From Methylotenera_A sp046598525 (GTDB lineage: Bacteria > Pseudomonadota > Gammaproteobacteria > Burkholderiales > Methylophilaceae), in the NCBI GenBank assembly GCA_046598525.1, contig JBKJIJ010000019.1, positions 1 to 56,544 on the forward strand: a DNA stretch of 56,544 bases, given 5' to 3'. The position numbers and the translations under genes are program-made. The notes below the pieces were generated by a model. That model made no database searches, was not told the DNA's origin, and worked only from the letters and a program-made list of their open reading frames with translations. This document shows positions 35,251 to 44,603 of this stretch, one piece after another (position 1 is the first letter of the stretch; the number at the start of each line of letters is the position of its first letter).

Positions 35251-36288
35251 TTACTGCTGCCAAGCTTCACCTGTTGCTAACGGCTTAGGCACTGGCAAGC
35301 CAAAATGTTGATAAGCTAAGCTGGTCGCCATGCGGCCACGTGGGGTGCGCATTAAGTAGCCTTGCTGAATCAAATAGGGTTCTAGCACATCTTCAATGGT
35401 ATCGCGTTCTTCACCTATTGCCGCTGCTAAATTGTCTAATCCTACTGGGCCGCCGCCAAATTTTTCAAGTACCGCTTGTAACAGCTTTCTATCCATCACA
35501 TCAAAACCCAAGCTATCCACATCCAGCATTTTAAGCGCGGCGTCTGCCACTTCACTACTTACAATGCCATCGGATTTCACTTGCGCGTAATCGCGTACGC
35601 GGCGCAATAATCGGTTAGCAATACGCGGTGTCCCGCGTGAACGTTTGGCCACCTCTAGCGCGCCAGTGGCGGTAATTTGCACTTCTAACAAACCTGCACT
35701 GCGATGCACAATTTTGCCCAGCTCTTCTGATGTATAAAACTCAAGCCTAGACACAATACCAAAACGGTCTCTTAATGGATTGGTAAGCATGCCAGCGCGC
35801 GTGGTGGCGCCAATTAATGTAAATGGCGGCAAATCTAGGCGCACACTTCTGGCGGCCGGGCCTTCACCAATCATAATATCCAATCGGTAATCTTCCATGG
35901 CGGGGTATAAAATCTCTTCTACCACTGGGCTTAAGCGATGAATTTCATCAATAAACAGCACATCGTTTGGCTCTAAATTGGTGAGTAAAGCAGCTAAATC
36001 GCCAGCGCGCTCTAGTACTGGGCCTGAGGTTTGGCGCATATTCACGCCCATTTCGCGCGCAATAATATGCGCCAAGGTGGTTTTGCCTAATCCTGGTGGG
36101 CCAAAGAGTAATACATGGTCTAATGCTTCACTGCGGCCACGCGCGGCATTGATAAAAATTTCTAACTGGCCGCGTGCTTTTTCTTGGCCGACATATTCAT
36201 CTAAGGCTTTGGGTCTAAGGGCGCGCTCTATCGCCTCTTCTTGCGGGCTGGCGGCTTCTGGGGCAATAAAACGGTCGGTTTCTATCAT
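35251..36288 (-). CDS. ruvB: Holliday junction branch-migration helicase RuvB
   Basis: RuvB is the AAA+ motor that moves Holliday junctions together with RuvA. The 345-residue protein has Walker A GPPGLGKTT, Walker B IDEIHRL, sensor 1 (GATTRAG) and the arginine finger region RDRFGI, then a C-terminal winged helix. Unlike the usual ruvC-ruvA-ruvB order, it is separated from ruvA (44604) by about 8 kb of other genes. Confidence 0.97.
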   Translation of the reverse strand: MIETDRFIAPEAASPQEEAIERALRPKALDEYVGQEKARGQLEIFINAARGRSEALDHVLLFGPPGLGKTTLAHIIAREMGVNMRQTSGPVLERAGDLAALLTNLEPNDVLFIDEIHRLSPVVEEILYPAMEDYRLDIMIGEGPAARSVRLDLPPFTLIGATTRAGMLTNPLRDRFGIVSRLEFYTSEELGKIVHRSAGLLEVQITATGALEVAKRSRGTPRIANRLLRRVRDYAQVKSDGIVSSEVADAALKMLDVDSLGFDVMDRKLLQAVLEKFGGGPVGLDNLAAAIGEERDTIEDVLEPYLIQQGYLMRTPRGRMATSLAYQHFGLPVPKPLATGEAWQQ

Positions 36289-36330
36289 AAGGGCTGCATG
36301 TTTAAACGCTATTCGCGTTAATAAACACCA

Positions 36331-38520
36331 TTATGAGTTTAATTGCGAAAAATTCTCAATCAATTTTTTAATCGAAACCGGTGCGCCAAGGTGCATACCT
36401 TGTCCATAATGCACGCCAATGCTTTTAAGTTCTTTTAAAATCGCGTCATTTTCAACAAATTCAGCCACCGTTTTAATATTCATGGCTTCGGCCACACTAT
36501 GAATTGATCGCACCATGGCATGATCAATTTTATTAATATGCATTTCTTTTACAAACGCGCCGTCAATTTTTAAATAATCGACTTCGAAATTTTTAAGATA
36601 GGTAAACGATGACATACCGCTACCAAAATCATCTAGCGCAAAGCTACAGCCTAATTTTCGCAAGGCGGTAAATAAATGAATGGTATTTTTAAGATTCACA
36701 ATGGCCGAAGTTTCGGTGATTTCAAAACAAATAGAGGTTGGTGGAATAGCGTAAATCACCAATTGCTCACGGATAAAACCCAGCAAGCTTTTATCGCCTA
36801 ATGATGTGCCTGATAGGTTAATTGAAAACACGTAATTACATTTTTCTAAACTCTTATCCAACATTTCGCGGTAAGCCGCAAAAGTATTGCGAATCACCCA
36901 GCGATCAATATTGGGCATTAAATGGTAACGTTCGGCCGATGGAATAAACGATGTTGGCAACATAATCTGCCCATCTGCACTCACTTTTCGAATCAAAATT
37001 TCAAAGTGATGCTGCGCTGGCACATCAACAGATAGAGGCACAATGGGCTGGCAATACAGCATAAATTGTTCATCATCAATTTCAGCGGTAATGTCCGAAA
37101 TCGCTTCCACTTGGCTGCGGCGCTGGGTAACCTCAATATCGCCTGCACTAAACAAAAAGCTTTGATTACGGCCGGCTTTTTTGGCCGAGTAACAAGCTGA
37201 ATCGGCCGCATGAATAATTTCACTTACGCTTTCAAAGCTGGCATTTACCACCACAATACCAATGCTGACGCCAATATTAAAGATTTTATCGTCATGCATA
37301 AATCGATAATCACGCACAATTTTAAGAATCGTATTAGTAATTTGATTGGCATCCGCAAGGCTGCAATTTTCAAGCAGCAAGCCAAATTCATCGCCACCTA
37401 AGCGTGCTAAGGTATCTCTATCGCGCATGCGATTTGCGAATAAGGTACTGATTTGCCTTAATAATTCATCGCCAGCTGCATGGCCGCAAGTGTCATTTAC
37501 CAGCTTAAATTGATCTAAATCCATGTAACAAAATACATGTTGCGCATTGGCTTCGTACACATTTTTTAAGCTGCGTTCTAGCCTTGCCTCAAACTCGCGA
37601 CGGTTAATTAATCCTGTTAAATCATCGTGTTGCGCTTGATGGCGCAGCATGGTGGTGGCGTCATTAATTTTATCTTGCATCACATCATAAGCATGCTTAA
37701 GGCTGCTAGACATGGAATTAAAGCCTTTTTGCAACGTTTTAAGCTCGCCACTAGAGTTTTCAGTAATGGTTTGCGCAAAAATACCTTCGCTCACCTGATT
37801 GACCGCATAAGCAATTTCTTGAATCGGCTTGGTAATATTACGGCCAATGCGCCACGCAATTAGCGCGCTTAGCAGCAAGCCCAAAAAGCCAATTAATACA
37901 ATTTTGCTGACTAAATCTCGCTTAATGGTTTGCAGCGTTTGGTTGCTTAAATCCACATACACTTGGCCAATTTGCTGGGGCGTTTCCATTTTCATCAGGT
38001 TAAGATCAGCATCGCTTGAGCTTGTAAAATCATCAATCTCAACCAAGCTACGGCTAATTGGCGCGGTAAAAATAATGCTGCTTTTTTGCCTAAATTCGCT
38101 GATATTATCCAAATCGATGCGATTAATTAAATCTTGTGCCAACGGGCGACCGCTTAATGCCAAAACGGTGCCTTTATTATCAATCACCATCACCGTTCTT
38201 ACGTCTTGCTCGTTAATTAAGGCTTGTTGTACCAGCTTTTGCAGAATTTGTCGGTTGCCAGAAATTACCCCGTATTCGGCTGCTGGCGCCAATTGTGAGG
38301 CGATAATTCGGCCGCGATCGCTTAAGGATTGATTCAGCACATCAAACACATTTGATATGGCATAACCGGCTAAAATAATCGCAAACAGCATGGCCGGAAT
38401 AGTCCCCAGCAAAATAACGCGCGATTTAATGCCCAAATTATCAAAACCCAGCGCCGTTTCACGCGGCTTAACAGGTTTTGCCGCTTTTTCGATTACTGAT
38501 TTTTCATCGGTTTTATTCAT
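36331..38520 (-). CDS. Membrane sensor with HAMP, GGDEF and EAL domains (c-di-GMP turnover)
   Basis: A 729-residue inner-membrane protein: membrane helix (about 32-58), periplasmic sensor (about 60-205), second helix (207-224), HAMP (226-280), GGDEF (295-460) and EAL (480-729). GGDEF is canonical (375-379) with an inhibitory RxxD site (366-369), so diguanylate cyclase activity is likely. The EAL signature is EIL (507-509), but SINLSG, EITETSAI, DDFGSG, LKIDG and VAEFVEN remain, so phosphodiesterase activity may persist. It overlaps the substrate-binding protein gene by 8 bp. Confidence 0.93.
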   Translation of the reverse strand: MNKTDEKSVIEKAAKPVKPRETALGFDNLGIKSRVILLGTIPAMLFAIILAGYAISNVFDVLNQSLSDRGRIIASQLAPAAEYGVISGNRQILQKLVQQALINEQDVRTVMVIDNKGTVLALSGRPLAQDLINRIDLDNISEFRQKSSIIFTAPISRSLVEIDDFTSSSDADLNLMKMETPQQIGQVYVDLSNQTLQTIKRDLVSKIVLIGFLGLLLSALIAWRIGRNITKPIQEIAYAVNQVSEGIFAQTITENSSGELKTLQKGFNSMSSSLKHAYDVMQDKINDATTMLRHQAQHDDLTGLINRREFEARLERSLKNVYEANAQHVFCYMDLDQFKLVNDTCGHAAGDELLRQISTLFANRMRDRDTLARLGGDEFGLLLENCSLADANQITNTILKIVRDYRFMHDDKIFNIGVSIGIVVVNASFESVSEIIHAADSACYSAKKAGRNQSFLFSAGDIEVTQRRSQVEAISDITAEIDDEQFMLYCQPIVPLSVDVPAQHHFEILIRKVSADGQIMLPTSFIPSAERYHLMPNIDRWVIRNTFAAYREMLDKSLEKCNYVFSINLSGTSLGDKSLLGFIREQLVIYAIPPTSICFEITETSAIVNLKNTIHLFTALRKLGCSFALDDFGSGMSSFTYLKNFEVDYLKIDGAFVKEMHINKIDHAMVRSIHSVAEAMNIKTVAEFVENDAILKELKSIGVHYGQGMHLGAPVSIKKLIENFSQLNS

Positions 38521-39502
38521 TTTGAGTGGCCTCCGCTTCTAACAATTTTTTGTAGAGCTTTTCTTCATCAGCAACTATCACGTTTAACGAGCGCGCTACT
38601 TGATAATTAATAGAAAGCGAGAAATATTTGGGGGTTTGCGGCGGTGGCAAAAGGCCCGGGGCCGCTTGTGTTCTTACCGCGATTTCGGCTGCTTGTTTTG
38701 CCAGCTGCCTAGTTTTGCTATACACCGCCGCCAGCGCGCCTGCGCGAACATACGATTGCGAATAGCCAAATACGGGTTTTTGGTGGCGATAAGTAGTGAG
38801 CAAAATGGGCTGCGCTGTTTCGCGGCTATACACCATTGGGTCAGGAATCGCCATAATGGCGTCGTTATCATCCAGCAGCTTTTGTAGCTTTGGAATCAGC
38901 TCCGACTCTTGATTGATGGTTTCAATAGAGATATTAATGGCTTTTTTCTCACCCGCATCTCTAATCAATTCATTGTATTGCGATGATGTTTTGCCCAGCA
39001 TTACGCCCACATTTTTAGCTTCTGGCAACAGCGTTTTAATCAGCAACATTTGCCGCGCATAGGGTTGATCTAAAACAATGGCGCTAAAATTGCCTAAATC
39101 GCGGCCACTAACCGCTAACAGGCTGTTAAAGCTGGGTAGTGGCGTATAAACGCCCAGCACAGGCGTAGTAAATTTCAACTTGCTGGCAGCCTCTAACGCT
39201 TTCACGCCAAGCGCAATCACTAGCTCACTATTTTCGGCCACCACTGGCCGTTCAGTTTCTTGCATGTCAATTACCTTAACGCGCAAAGCCGTATTTTTGG
39301 TCAGTATCAACTCATCTTTAAAGTGGTCAACAAACTCTAAATAAGCTTGAGAAGGCGCGCTTAATATAATGGTAACGCCAGTGTAGGCATGCGATAGTGC
39401 CGGGCAGAACAAAATGACGCCCAGCGCCAATACGGCTAACTTTTTAAGCCAACAATGATCATTTGAATCTTTAAACAAAATATACCGCTTTATTGAAGAC
39501 AA
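38513..39502 (-). CDS. Periplasmic ABC-type substrate-binding family protein
   Basis: A 329-residue exported protein (hydrophobic AVLALGVILFCPALSHAYT) whose mature part matches the ABC substrate-binding family PF04392 pattern (KVIDMQETERP, NVGVMLGKTSSQYNELIR, AIMAIPDPMVYSRE, QPVFGYSQSYVRAGALAAVY, GLLPPPQTPKYFSLSINYQVARSLNV). The ligand is unknown. No permease or ATPase is nearby, so it probably feeds the adjacent sensor instead of a transporter, an inference based on the overlap with the GGDEF-EAL gene. Confidence 0.85.
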   Translation of the reverse strand: MSSIKRYILFKDSNDHCWLKKLAVLALGVILFCPALSHAYTGVTIILSAPSQAYLEFVDHFKDELILTKNTALRVKVIDMQETERPVVAENSELVIALGVKALEAASKLKFTTPVLGVYTPLPSFNSLLAVSGRDLGNFSAIVLDQPYARQMLLIKTLLPEAKNVGVMLGKTSSQYNELIRDAGEKKAINISIETINQESELIPKLQKLLDDNDAIMAIPDPMVYSRETAQPILLTTYRHQKPVFGYSQSYVRAGALAAVYSKTRQLAKQAAEIAVRTQAAPGLLPPPQTPKYFSLSINYQVARSLNVIVADEEKLYKKLLEAEATQNE

Positions 39503-39520
39503 AATTAACGTTTAATTGCA

Positions 39521-41584
39521 TTAAAAATCCAGCCTAACATTTACGCGGCCACGGCGTTTAAACGTGTTGTATTCGGCAAATTCTTCATAATGATTATTAA
39601 ATAAATTTTCAATCACCATATTCACTTCGCCGTTCCAGCGTCCACTTTCAAATTTTCTAGCAATTCTAAAATCCGATTTTCGTATTAAATCGATTTCGTC
39701 GCCATCCCCCAAAAGGTTAGCTTTGCTTACTTGGTAATAAGCCAAGCTAGCATCCCACTGGCGATTAAAGCGATGTGTGAGAAGCGAACTAAAGGTGTTG
39801 CGCGGCGCAGAATTGGGAAAATCGCGTTTTAAACCGTCCGTTGTTTGGCGAATATGCACATAAGAATGATTCACCAACAAATTGGTGTTGCGACTTATTT
39901 GCCATTTGGCTTGAAACTCTAAACCCTCTACCCTAGCGCCGCCGCGATTCACATCACCTGTTACATCGTCATCTAAAAATGGGTTGAGTAATAAAGATTT
40001 GGCTGGTACTTTAAAATCGGTTATGTCTGAATCTCTAATCACATCATCAATTTGATCACTAAAAAGCCTTGCATCCAGCTCAAAACGGCCTATTTTGCCT
40101 AAATAGCCTATTTCGCGCGAAATAATTCGCTCAGGGTCTAAGTTGCCTTGGTTGGCTCTGTATTGAAAAATTAAGGTATTGGGGTTGACCAATTTGGTTG
40201 GAATCACTAAGCGATCTCTAAATTTTTCTTCTACATAATTGGGGGTACGCAAGGCACTAGAGCTGCCAATTCTAAAGGTATGATTGGGGTGCGGCTTAAA
40301 ATTAAGGCTAACTCTGGGCGAAATATCCGTGCCGGTAAAATCGTTGTGTTCCATCATGGCGCCAGCATTTAGCGTAAGCTTTTCATTTGCACGCCATTCC
40401 ACATGGCCAAAAACACGCTGTAAATTAAAATAATCTGTTTTATTGCTGTCTAAATAATTGGGCGCATATACGGAATCTTGCCGCACACTACCGCCCCAAA
40501 CCGCTCTAATTTGTTTGCCTAAGGCAAACGTTTGTTGTGCTTCTATATCAGCGCGTTCTTGTACAACGGTGTTATTTATATAGACATTATCATTAACGAT
40601 GATTGGCCCTAGTAGGGTGCCTAATACGGGCCTTAAATTAACCGATGTTGTTTCATCATCTGATTTATCGTAACTATGAAAAGCTTGTAACGTGAAATCG
40701 CTGGTATCGGAAATATGATGTCGCCAACGAATTAGTTGGTAATGGTTATTGATTTGCTTGGTGCGCGGCAAAAAAACAAAAGGGTCATTGGCAAGATTAC
40801 CTTCACCACGCGCGCCATCGGCCATACCAAACTCTAATTCCAGCGCATCATTCACCCCAAGGCGGTAATCCGCTTGGGTATTAAGAAAACGCGTGCGTTT
40901 AAAATCATTTCTATTATCTAAACCATCGTCTTGGCGATAACCGGCCGTAAAGCGATAATTTAAGGCATCTTGCTTAACTGCGTGGCGATAAAACACCTCG
41001 TTACGGCCGCTACCGTGGGTGGCAATTACACTATTATTTGGCGTTTCAAGCGGGGATTGCGTGATGATATTAATCACGCCAAAATAAGAGTTGGCGCCAT
41101 AACTGGCGGCATTTGGCCCGCGCGTGACTTCAATACGCTCAATATCCACAATGGCAATTGGCAGCTCACTCCAATTAACGCCGCCAAACAAAGGGCTGTA
41201 AACCGAACGGCCATTAATCATCACCTGCATACTGCCGGCATAGGCAGTGGTCATACCATGGTAGCTTACGGTGTGATTGGTGTTATAAACATAGCCAGCG
41301 TTGGCGCCCACATACATGCCTGGCACCAAACGGAAAATTTCAGGCAAATCTATAATGCCGCTGGCGCGAATCGTTTCGCGATCAATCACGGTAACGGCAG
41401 AAGGCACATCAGCAGCGGCTTGCGATAGGCGTGAAACGGTTAATACCTTGGGCACATCACCAATATAATCGTCTTCCGACATGATTGGATTGCCCTCTTC
41501 GGCATGCGCCATACCGTCGGCCAGCGCCAAAATGACGGCCGCTAACAAACCACAGCATGTTTCTTTATTGGTAAAACGTTTCAT
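39521..41584 (-). CDS. TonB-dependent outer-membrane receptor
   Basis: A 687-residue outer-membrane receptor with a signal peptide (LLAAVILALADGMAHA), a plug domain (VLTVSRLSQAAADVPSAVTVIDRETIRASGIIDLPEIFRLVPGM, VTRGPNAASYGANSYFGVINIIT) and a beta-barrel ending in RVNVRLDF with terminal Phe. The ligand cannot be determined from the sequence. It is 18 bp upstream of the substrate-binding protein gene and forms an operon with it and the GGDEF-EAL sensor, suggesting that occupancy of the receptor is linked to c-di-GMP signalling. Confidence 0.93.
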   Translation of the reverse strand: MKRFTNKETCCGLLAAVILALADGMAHAEEGNPIMSEDDYIGDVPKVLTVSRLSQAAADVPSAVTVIDRETIRASGIIDLPEIFRLVPGMYVGANAGYVYNTNHTVSYHGMTTAYAGSMQVMINGRSVYSPLFGGVNWSELPIAIVDIERIEVTRGPNAASYGANSYFGVINIITQSPLETPNNSVIATHGSGRNEVFYRHAVKQDALNYRFTAGYRQDDGLDNRNDFKRTRFLNTQADYRLGVNDALELEFGMADGARGEGNLANDPFVFLPRTKQINNHYQLIRWRHHISDTSDFTLQAFHSYDKSDDETTSVNLRPVLGTLLGPIIVNDNVYINNTVVQERADIEAQQTFALGKQIRAVWGGSVRQDSVYAPNYLDSNKTDYFNLQRVFGHVEWRANEKLTLNAGAMMEHNDFTGTDISPRVSLNFKPHPNHTFRIGSSSALRTPNYVEEKFRDRLVIPTKLVNPNTLIFQYRANQGNLDPERIISREIGYLGKIGRFELDARLFSDQIDDVIRDSDITDFKVPAKSLLLNPFLDDDVTGDVNRGGARVEGLEFQAKWQISRNTNLLVNHSYVHIRQTTDGLKRDFPNSAPRNTFSSLLTHRFNRQWDASLAYYQVSKANLLGDGDEIDLIRKSDFRIARKFESGRWNGEVNMVIENLFNNHYEEFAEYNTFKRRGRVNVRLDF

Positions 41585-41684
41585 ATTAAGGCTTTTAAAT
41601 CAGCGTTATAGTCAATTGCTTAACCAGTCGTTTTACAATTTTAAGCGAAATTGCTTGCTTAACCGTTATTTACTTACTTAACCA

Positions 41685-42554
41685 TTATTTATTAGTGCGC
41701 TTAAGCCAATATCGACGCACCAGCCAGGCAATAGGGATGCCTATCAATAACCATGGAATGGCCGCCATTACAAAGGTAATGACAGTTGCGATACTTTCCA
41801 TGAATACTTGACCAGCATTTTTGAATGCACGTAAAACAGGGGCAAAAAAGCCTTGTTCGGTAATGCCTTGGGCCGCGGTAAAATCAATATTAACAGCCAC
41901 TAAATCGGTTTCTAATGCCAAAATTTTGCGCACGCTAGTCATACTATCTAACTCACTTTGCGTATTGGCTAGCTCACGTTCTACTTCGATAATATCTTTA
42001 AATTTAGCGGTTTTATCACTTAACATCAACCTAAGTCTATCCCTCAAATTGGTTAGATTGGTGATTCTGGCATCCGCATCCACCACTTGGTTGGTTTTAT
42101 CTTCACTGTCGCGGCCGTGTTGCATCACCTCACCATTTTTGGCTAAACCGCTTAAAAAGATAGCCACATTTCTAGGTGGCACACGCACGCTAAGGCTGGC
42201 AGATGGCGGGCTGTAGGGCGTTTCGCGATTAAAATTAGCACTTAATAATTGGCAGCTAAGTGCTTCGCAATGTTTAAGCGCTGCATCAAAACTGGCTTGC
42301 ATTTTTTCGGCTGCGGTTTCAATTTGCAAGTGGTGGCGCAAAGCAATGTATTTTTTGCTGTCTGCGGCTACTGGCTCACTAATTTCGGTTAAACCTTGCA
42401 CCGCAGCGCCTGCCGAGTCACTTGCCATTTTTGCACTTGTTGCAACAGAACGCATTGATTCAGGCGCAACATCAGCAGCATCTTGCTTGCTACAAGACAT
42501 TAAGATGACCATTAATACAGCAAAAATACTGTATCTAAATCCCGTTGTATTCAT
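41685..42554 (-). CDS. DUF4349-like lipoprotein
   Basis: A 289-residue predicted lipoprotein: lipobox LMSC (Cys near residue 21, MSCSKQDAADV), a mixed middle region with a coiled segment (DADARITNLTNLRDRLRLMLSDKTAKFKDIIEVERELANTQSELDSM) and a C-terminal membrane helix (FVMAAIPWLLIGIPIAWLVRRYW). The fold and the coiled segment are typical of DUF4349. The function is unknown. It is transcribed toward the TonB receptor with 100 bp between them. Confidence 0.85.
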   Translation of the reverse strand: MNTTGFRYSIFAVLMVILMSCSKQDAADVAPESMRSVATSAKMASDSAGAAVQGLTEISEPVAADSKKYIALRHHLQIETAAEKMQASFDAALKHCEALSCQLLSANFNRETPYSPPSASLSVRVPPRNVAIFLSGLAKNGEVMQHGRDSEDKTNQVVDADARITNLTNLRDRLRLMLSDKTAKFKDIIEVERELANTQSELDSMTSVRKILALETDLVAVNIDFTAAQGITEQGFFAPVLRAFKNAGQVFMESIATVITFVMAAIPWLLIGIPIAWLVRRYWLKRTNK

Positions 42555-42683
42555 GTATAGCCTTTATCAATAGTGCATCAATTAAGTAGATTTATCTTTT
42601 CGCTACTATCAAATTGTACCTGTCTCAGGCATTTACATCTAATTTTTAGCATGGTGCTATTTTTGTGAGCTAACTTAATGCAT

Positions 42684-42720
42684 AAAAAGGCTGCTACTTG
42701 CTTAAAGTGACAGCCTTTTT
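42684..42720 (-). terminator. Rho-independent terminator after the peroxidase gene
   Basis: Inverted repeat AAAAAGGCTG / CAGCCTTTTT with imperfect inner pairs (GCTAC/GTGAC), 30 bp after the peroxidase stop (42751), T run on the minus strand. It suggests that the peroxidase is transcribed alone. Confidence 0.8.
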
Positions 42721-42750
42721 TAAAGAAGTTTTAATACTAATTAACGCACT

Positions 42751-44361
42751 TTACAAAGCGGGTACTACACCAGCAAAACGCAACAAATCGGTCATTTTAA
42801 ATGTGCCTACTGTTTCAGATGGCAATGTTGGCGTCCAGTTTGGGTTGCTGTTTAAATAAGCGGTTTTATCGGCTCTTAATAATCCTACAAAAACTTCACC
42901 CACAATATGCGCGCCCACAGGGCCCATGCGCAAGCCACTTTCCATTACTTCGGCTTCTTTTAAAATGTAAAACCATAAAGGTGTCGATTTTTCTAAGCCA
43001 TATGGCGCCACATCAACCAATTGGCTGGCGGTTAATGCCGGCACACCAATGGTTTGGGCAATGGCTTGGCCAGAAGCAATGCCAAAATTAACATGGCGAA
43101 TTAAATTGCGCGAAGCCAACGATTGCTCACCATCGGTTGGCAAGCCTGGCGATGGCGCTTTTACACCGGGTAATAAAAACAATGGCGTTGATAACTTAGT
43201 ATCGATGCGCTTGTTAGGCCTAACCAAGCCATCACCAAAGTTAAAAAAGGTTTGCCAATCCACAAATCGGCGTGCTGCACGCACACCGCCGCGCATATCG
43301 TTTGGGTCATCTGGTTTGCCATCAATGCTATCGTCAAAAATAAAGGCAAAGAATGGTGAGCCGCCCGTTGGGCCAAAATTTACGCGGTAACTGGGGCGCA
43401 CTTGAGAATGCCCAAAACGATAAGCGGCAACTGAAAACTCCACTGGAATACGCGGGGTTTTAATAGCATTTGCACCTTGCCCCACTTGATGAAAATTATC
43501 AGGATCTTGCAAATTAAAAGTCATCGCTGTTTTTGTTAAGGTTGCATTCACTCGCTCTTGGCCAATTGTTTGCGGCAAAAATTCATTCAAAATAATCCAT
43601 TGATAATGCCAGCGCACGGTTTGTTGCGCCTCAGCAAAAATACGGTTTGCATTAGAAGGATCACTACCATATTGCGCAATTAATTGATCGGTAACGGCGT
43701 TGTGAAACTTAAGCATGGCCAAATGAAATTGCGACAAAATGATATTTTCATCATTGCGGCTATCGCCTAAAATCGCTTCGCCAGTGGTATCTCGCGGTAA
43801 ATCATAACGGGTTGCGCCATTACGCGAAACCGCTTCAGAGCCCGGAATAGCCTCTGTTTTAAATTTAATAAATGCCGAACTTAAATCGTAAAGTTCTGGC
43901 GAATCGGCTGGGCCATTGCCGTAAACACTGTCTAAATCGAACGCGGCTGAGCGAAAATTAACCGTTTTTTTAGGATTGGTCTATTTCATTAATTCAGATT
44001 TTTTATCCAGCGTAATGTCATGATCTAAAAATTGACCAAAAAATGTAACGCCTGCCGTCATACTCGGGTTATCTAAATTGTCTGGGCTAAATACAGGCTG
44101 ATTCACAATGGATTGAATCGGATCGGTTAAATTATCGTTGGCATCTATTAAGCCGCCTTTTGCGCCAAACGCTTGAACGCCCAACCAGTAAGTATCACTG
44201 GGCGGCGCAAACGGTGGCAGGTTTTTAAACATGTGCGTAAAAACGTGGTCTTTATTTTTGGCAAACTCTGGAAATTTTGCGTTGACGGTATCGGCATTGG
44301 CCACACCTAAATACATTGTTACAGCTAATGCGCTTGCTACGGCTACTATTATTTTTTTCAT
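42751..44361 (-). pseudogene. Exported animal-type heme peroxidase, interrupted by an in-frame TAG
   Basis: One continuous frame of 536 codons from ATG 44361 (SD AGGAG 7 nt upstream) to 42751, with a single amber codon at 43981-43983 (codon 127). Signal peptide MKKIIVAVASALAVTMYLGVANA. Catalytic elements of the peroxidase-cyclooxygenase family flank the stop: FGQFLDHDITLD (distal His114), NFRSAAFDLDSVYG, GDSRNDENIILSQFHLAMLKFHN (Arg and Glu), YRFGHSQV (proximal His) and NEFLP. No second frame defect is seen, so the mutation is recent, or an error, or the stop is read through. A CAG-to-TAG change is the simplest explanation. Confidence 0.9.
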
Positions 44362-44434
44362 GCTGCATCTCCTCACTTAATTAGTTAAAAATTTAACCAA
44401 GCGCAAGATAGCAGTGCGTAATAAAAAATGCATA

Positions 44435-44452
44435 TACTCCAAAATGGGGATA
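44435..44452 (-). promoter_or_regulatory. Proximal CCAAATGG-type palindrome before the peroxidase
   Basis: On the minus strand TATCCCCATTTTGGAGTA, about 22 bp upstream of a TATCTT (-10-like) sequence and about 75 bp before the peroxidase ATG. The same architecture is found before the HbpS-like gene at 27226. The size and symmetry fit a LuxR/FixJ-type activator site near -35 to -55, which is an inference. Confidence 0.55.
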
Positions 44453-44535
44453 CGGCATTTCTAAATAACTGAAATTTTTATTTTTTAAACTAAAACAATG
44501 AGTTAATAAAAATAAAGTTGTTGATAGTCGATGGT

Positions 44536-44555
44536 TAGTACCCCAAATGGGGGCT
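44536..44555 (-). promoter_or_regulatory. Distal CCAAATGG-type palindrome before the peroxidase
   Basis: On the minus strand TAGCCCCCATTTGGGGTACTA, a strong dyad (TAG..CCC / GGG..CTA), about 102 bp (roughly ten turns) upstream of the proximal site. A second copy at a helically phased distance suggests cooperative or looping control of the peroxidase gene or of ruvA, which lies just to the right. Confidence 0.55.
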
Positions 44556-44603
44556 AAGGCATACAACTTTTAAAGAGGATTTTTTACTGGATTTAGAAAA
44601 AAC

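Noticed and set aside
43981..43983. Pyrrolysine or selenocysteine recoding at the amber codon of the peroxidase
   Set aside because: Selenocysteine uses UGA and pyrrolysine systems are not expected in betaproteobacteria; a point mutation is simpler. It stays open only as unprogrammed readthrough.
44436..44555. NarL-type heptamer sites
   Set aside because: The half-sites do not match the 7-2-7 NarL arrangement; the centre CCAAATGG differs.
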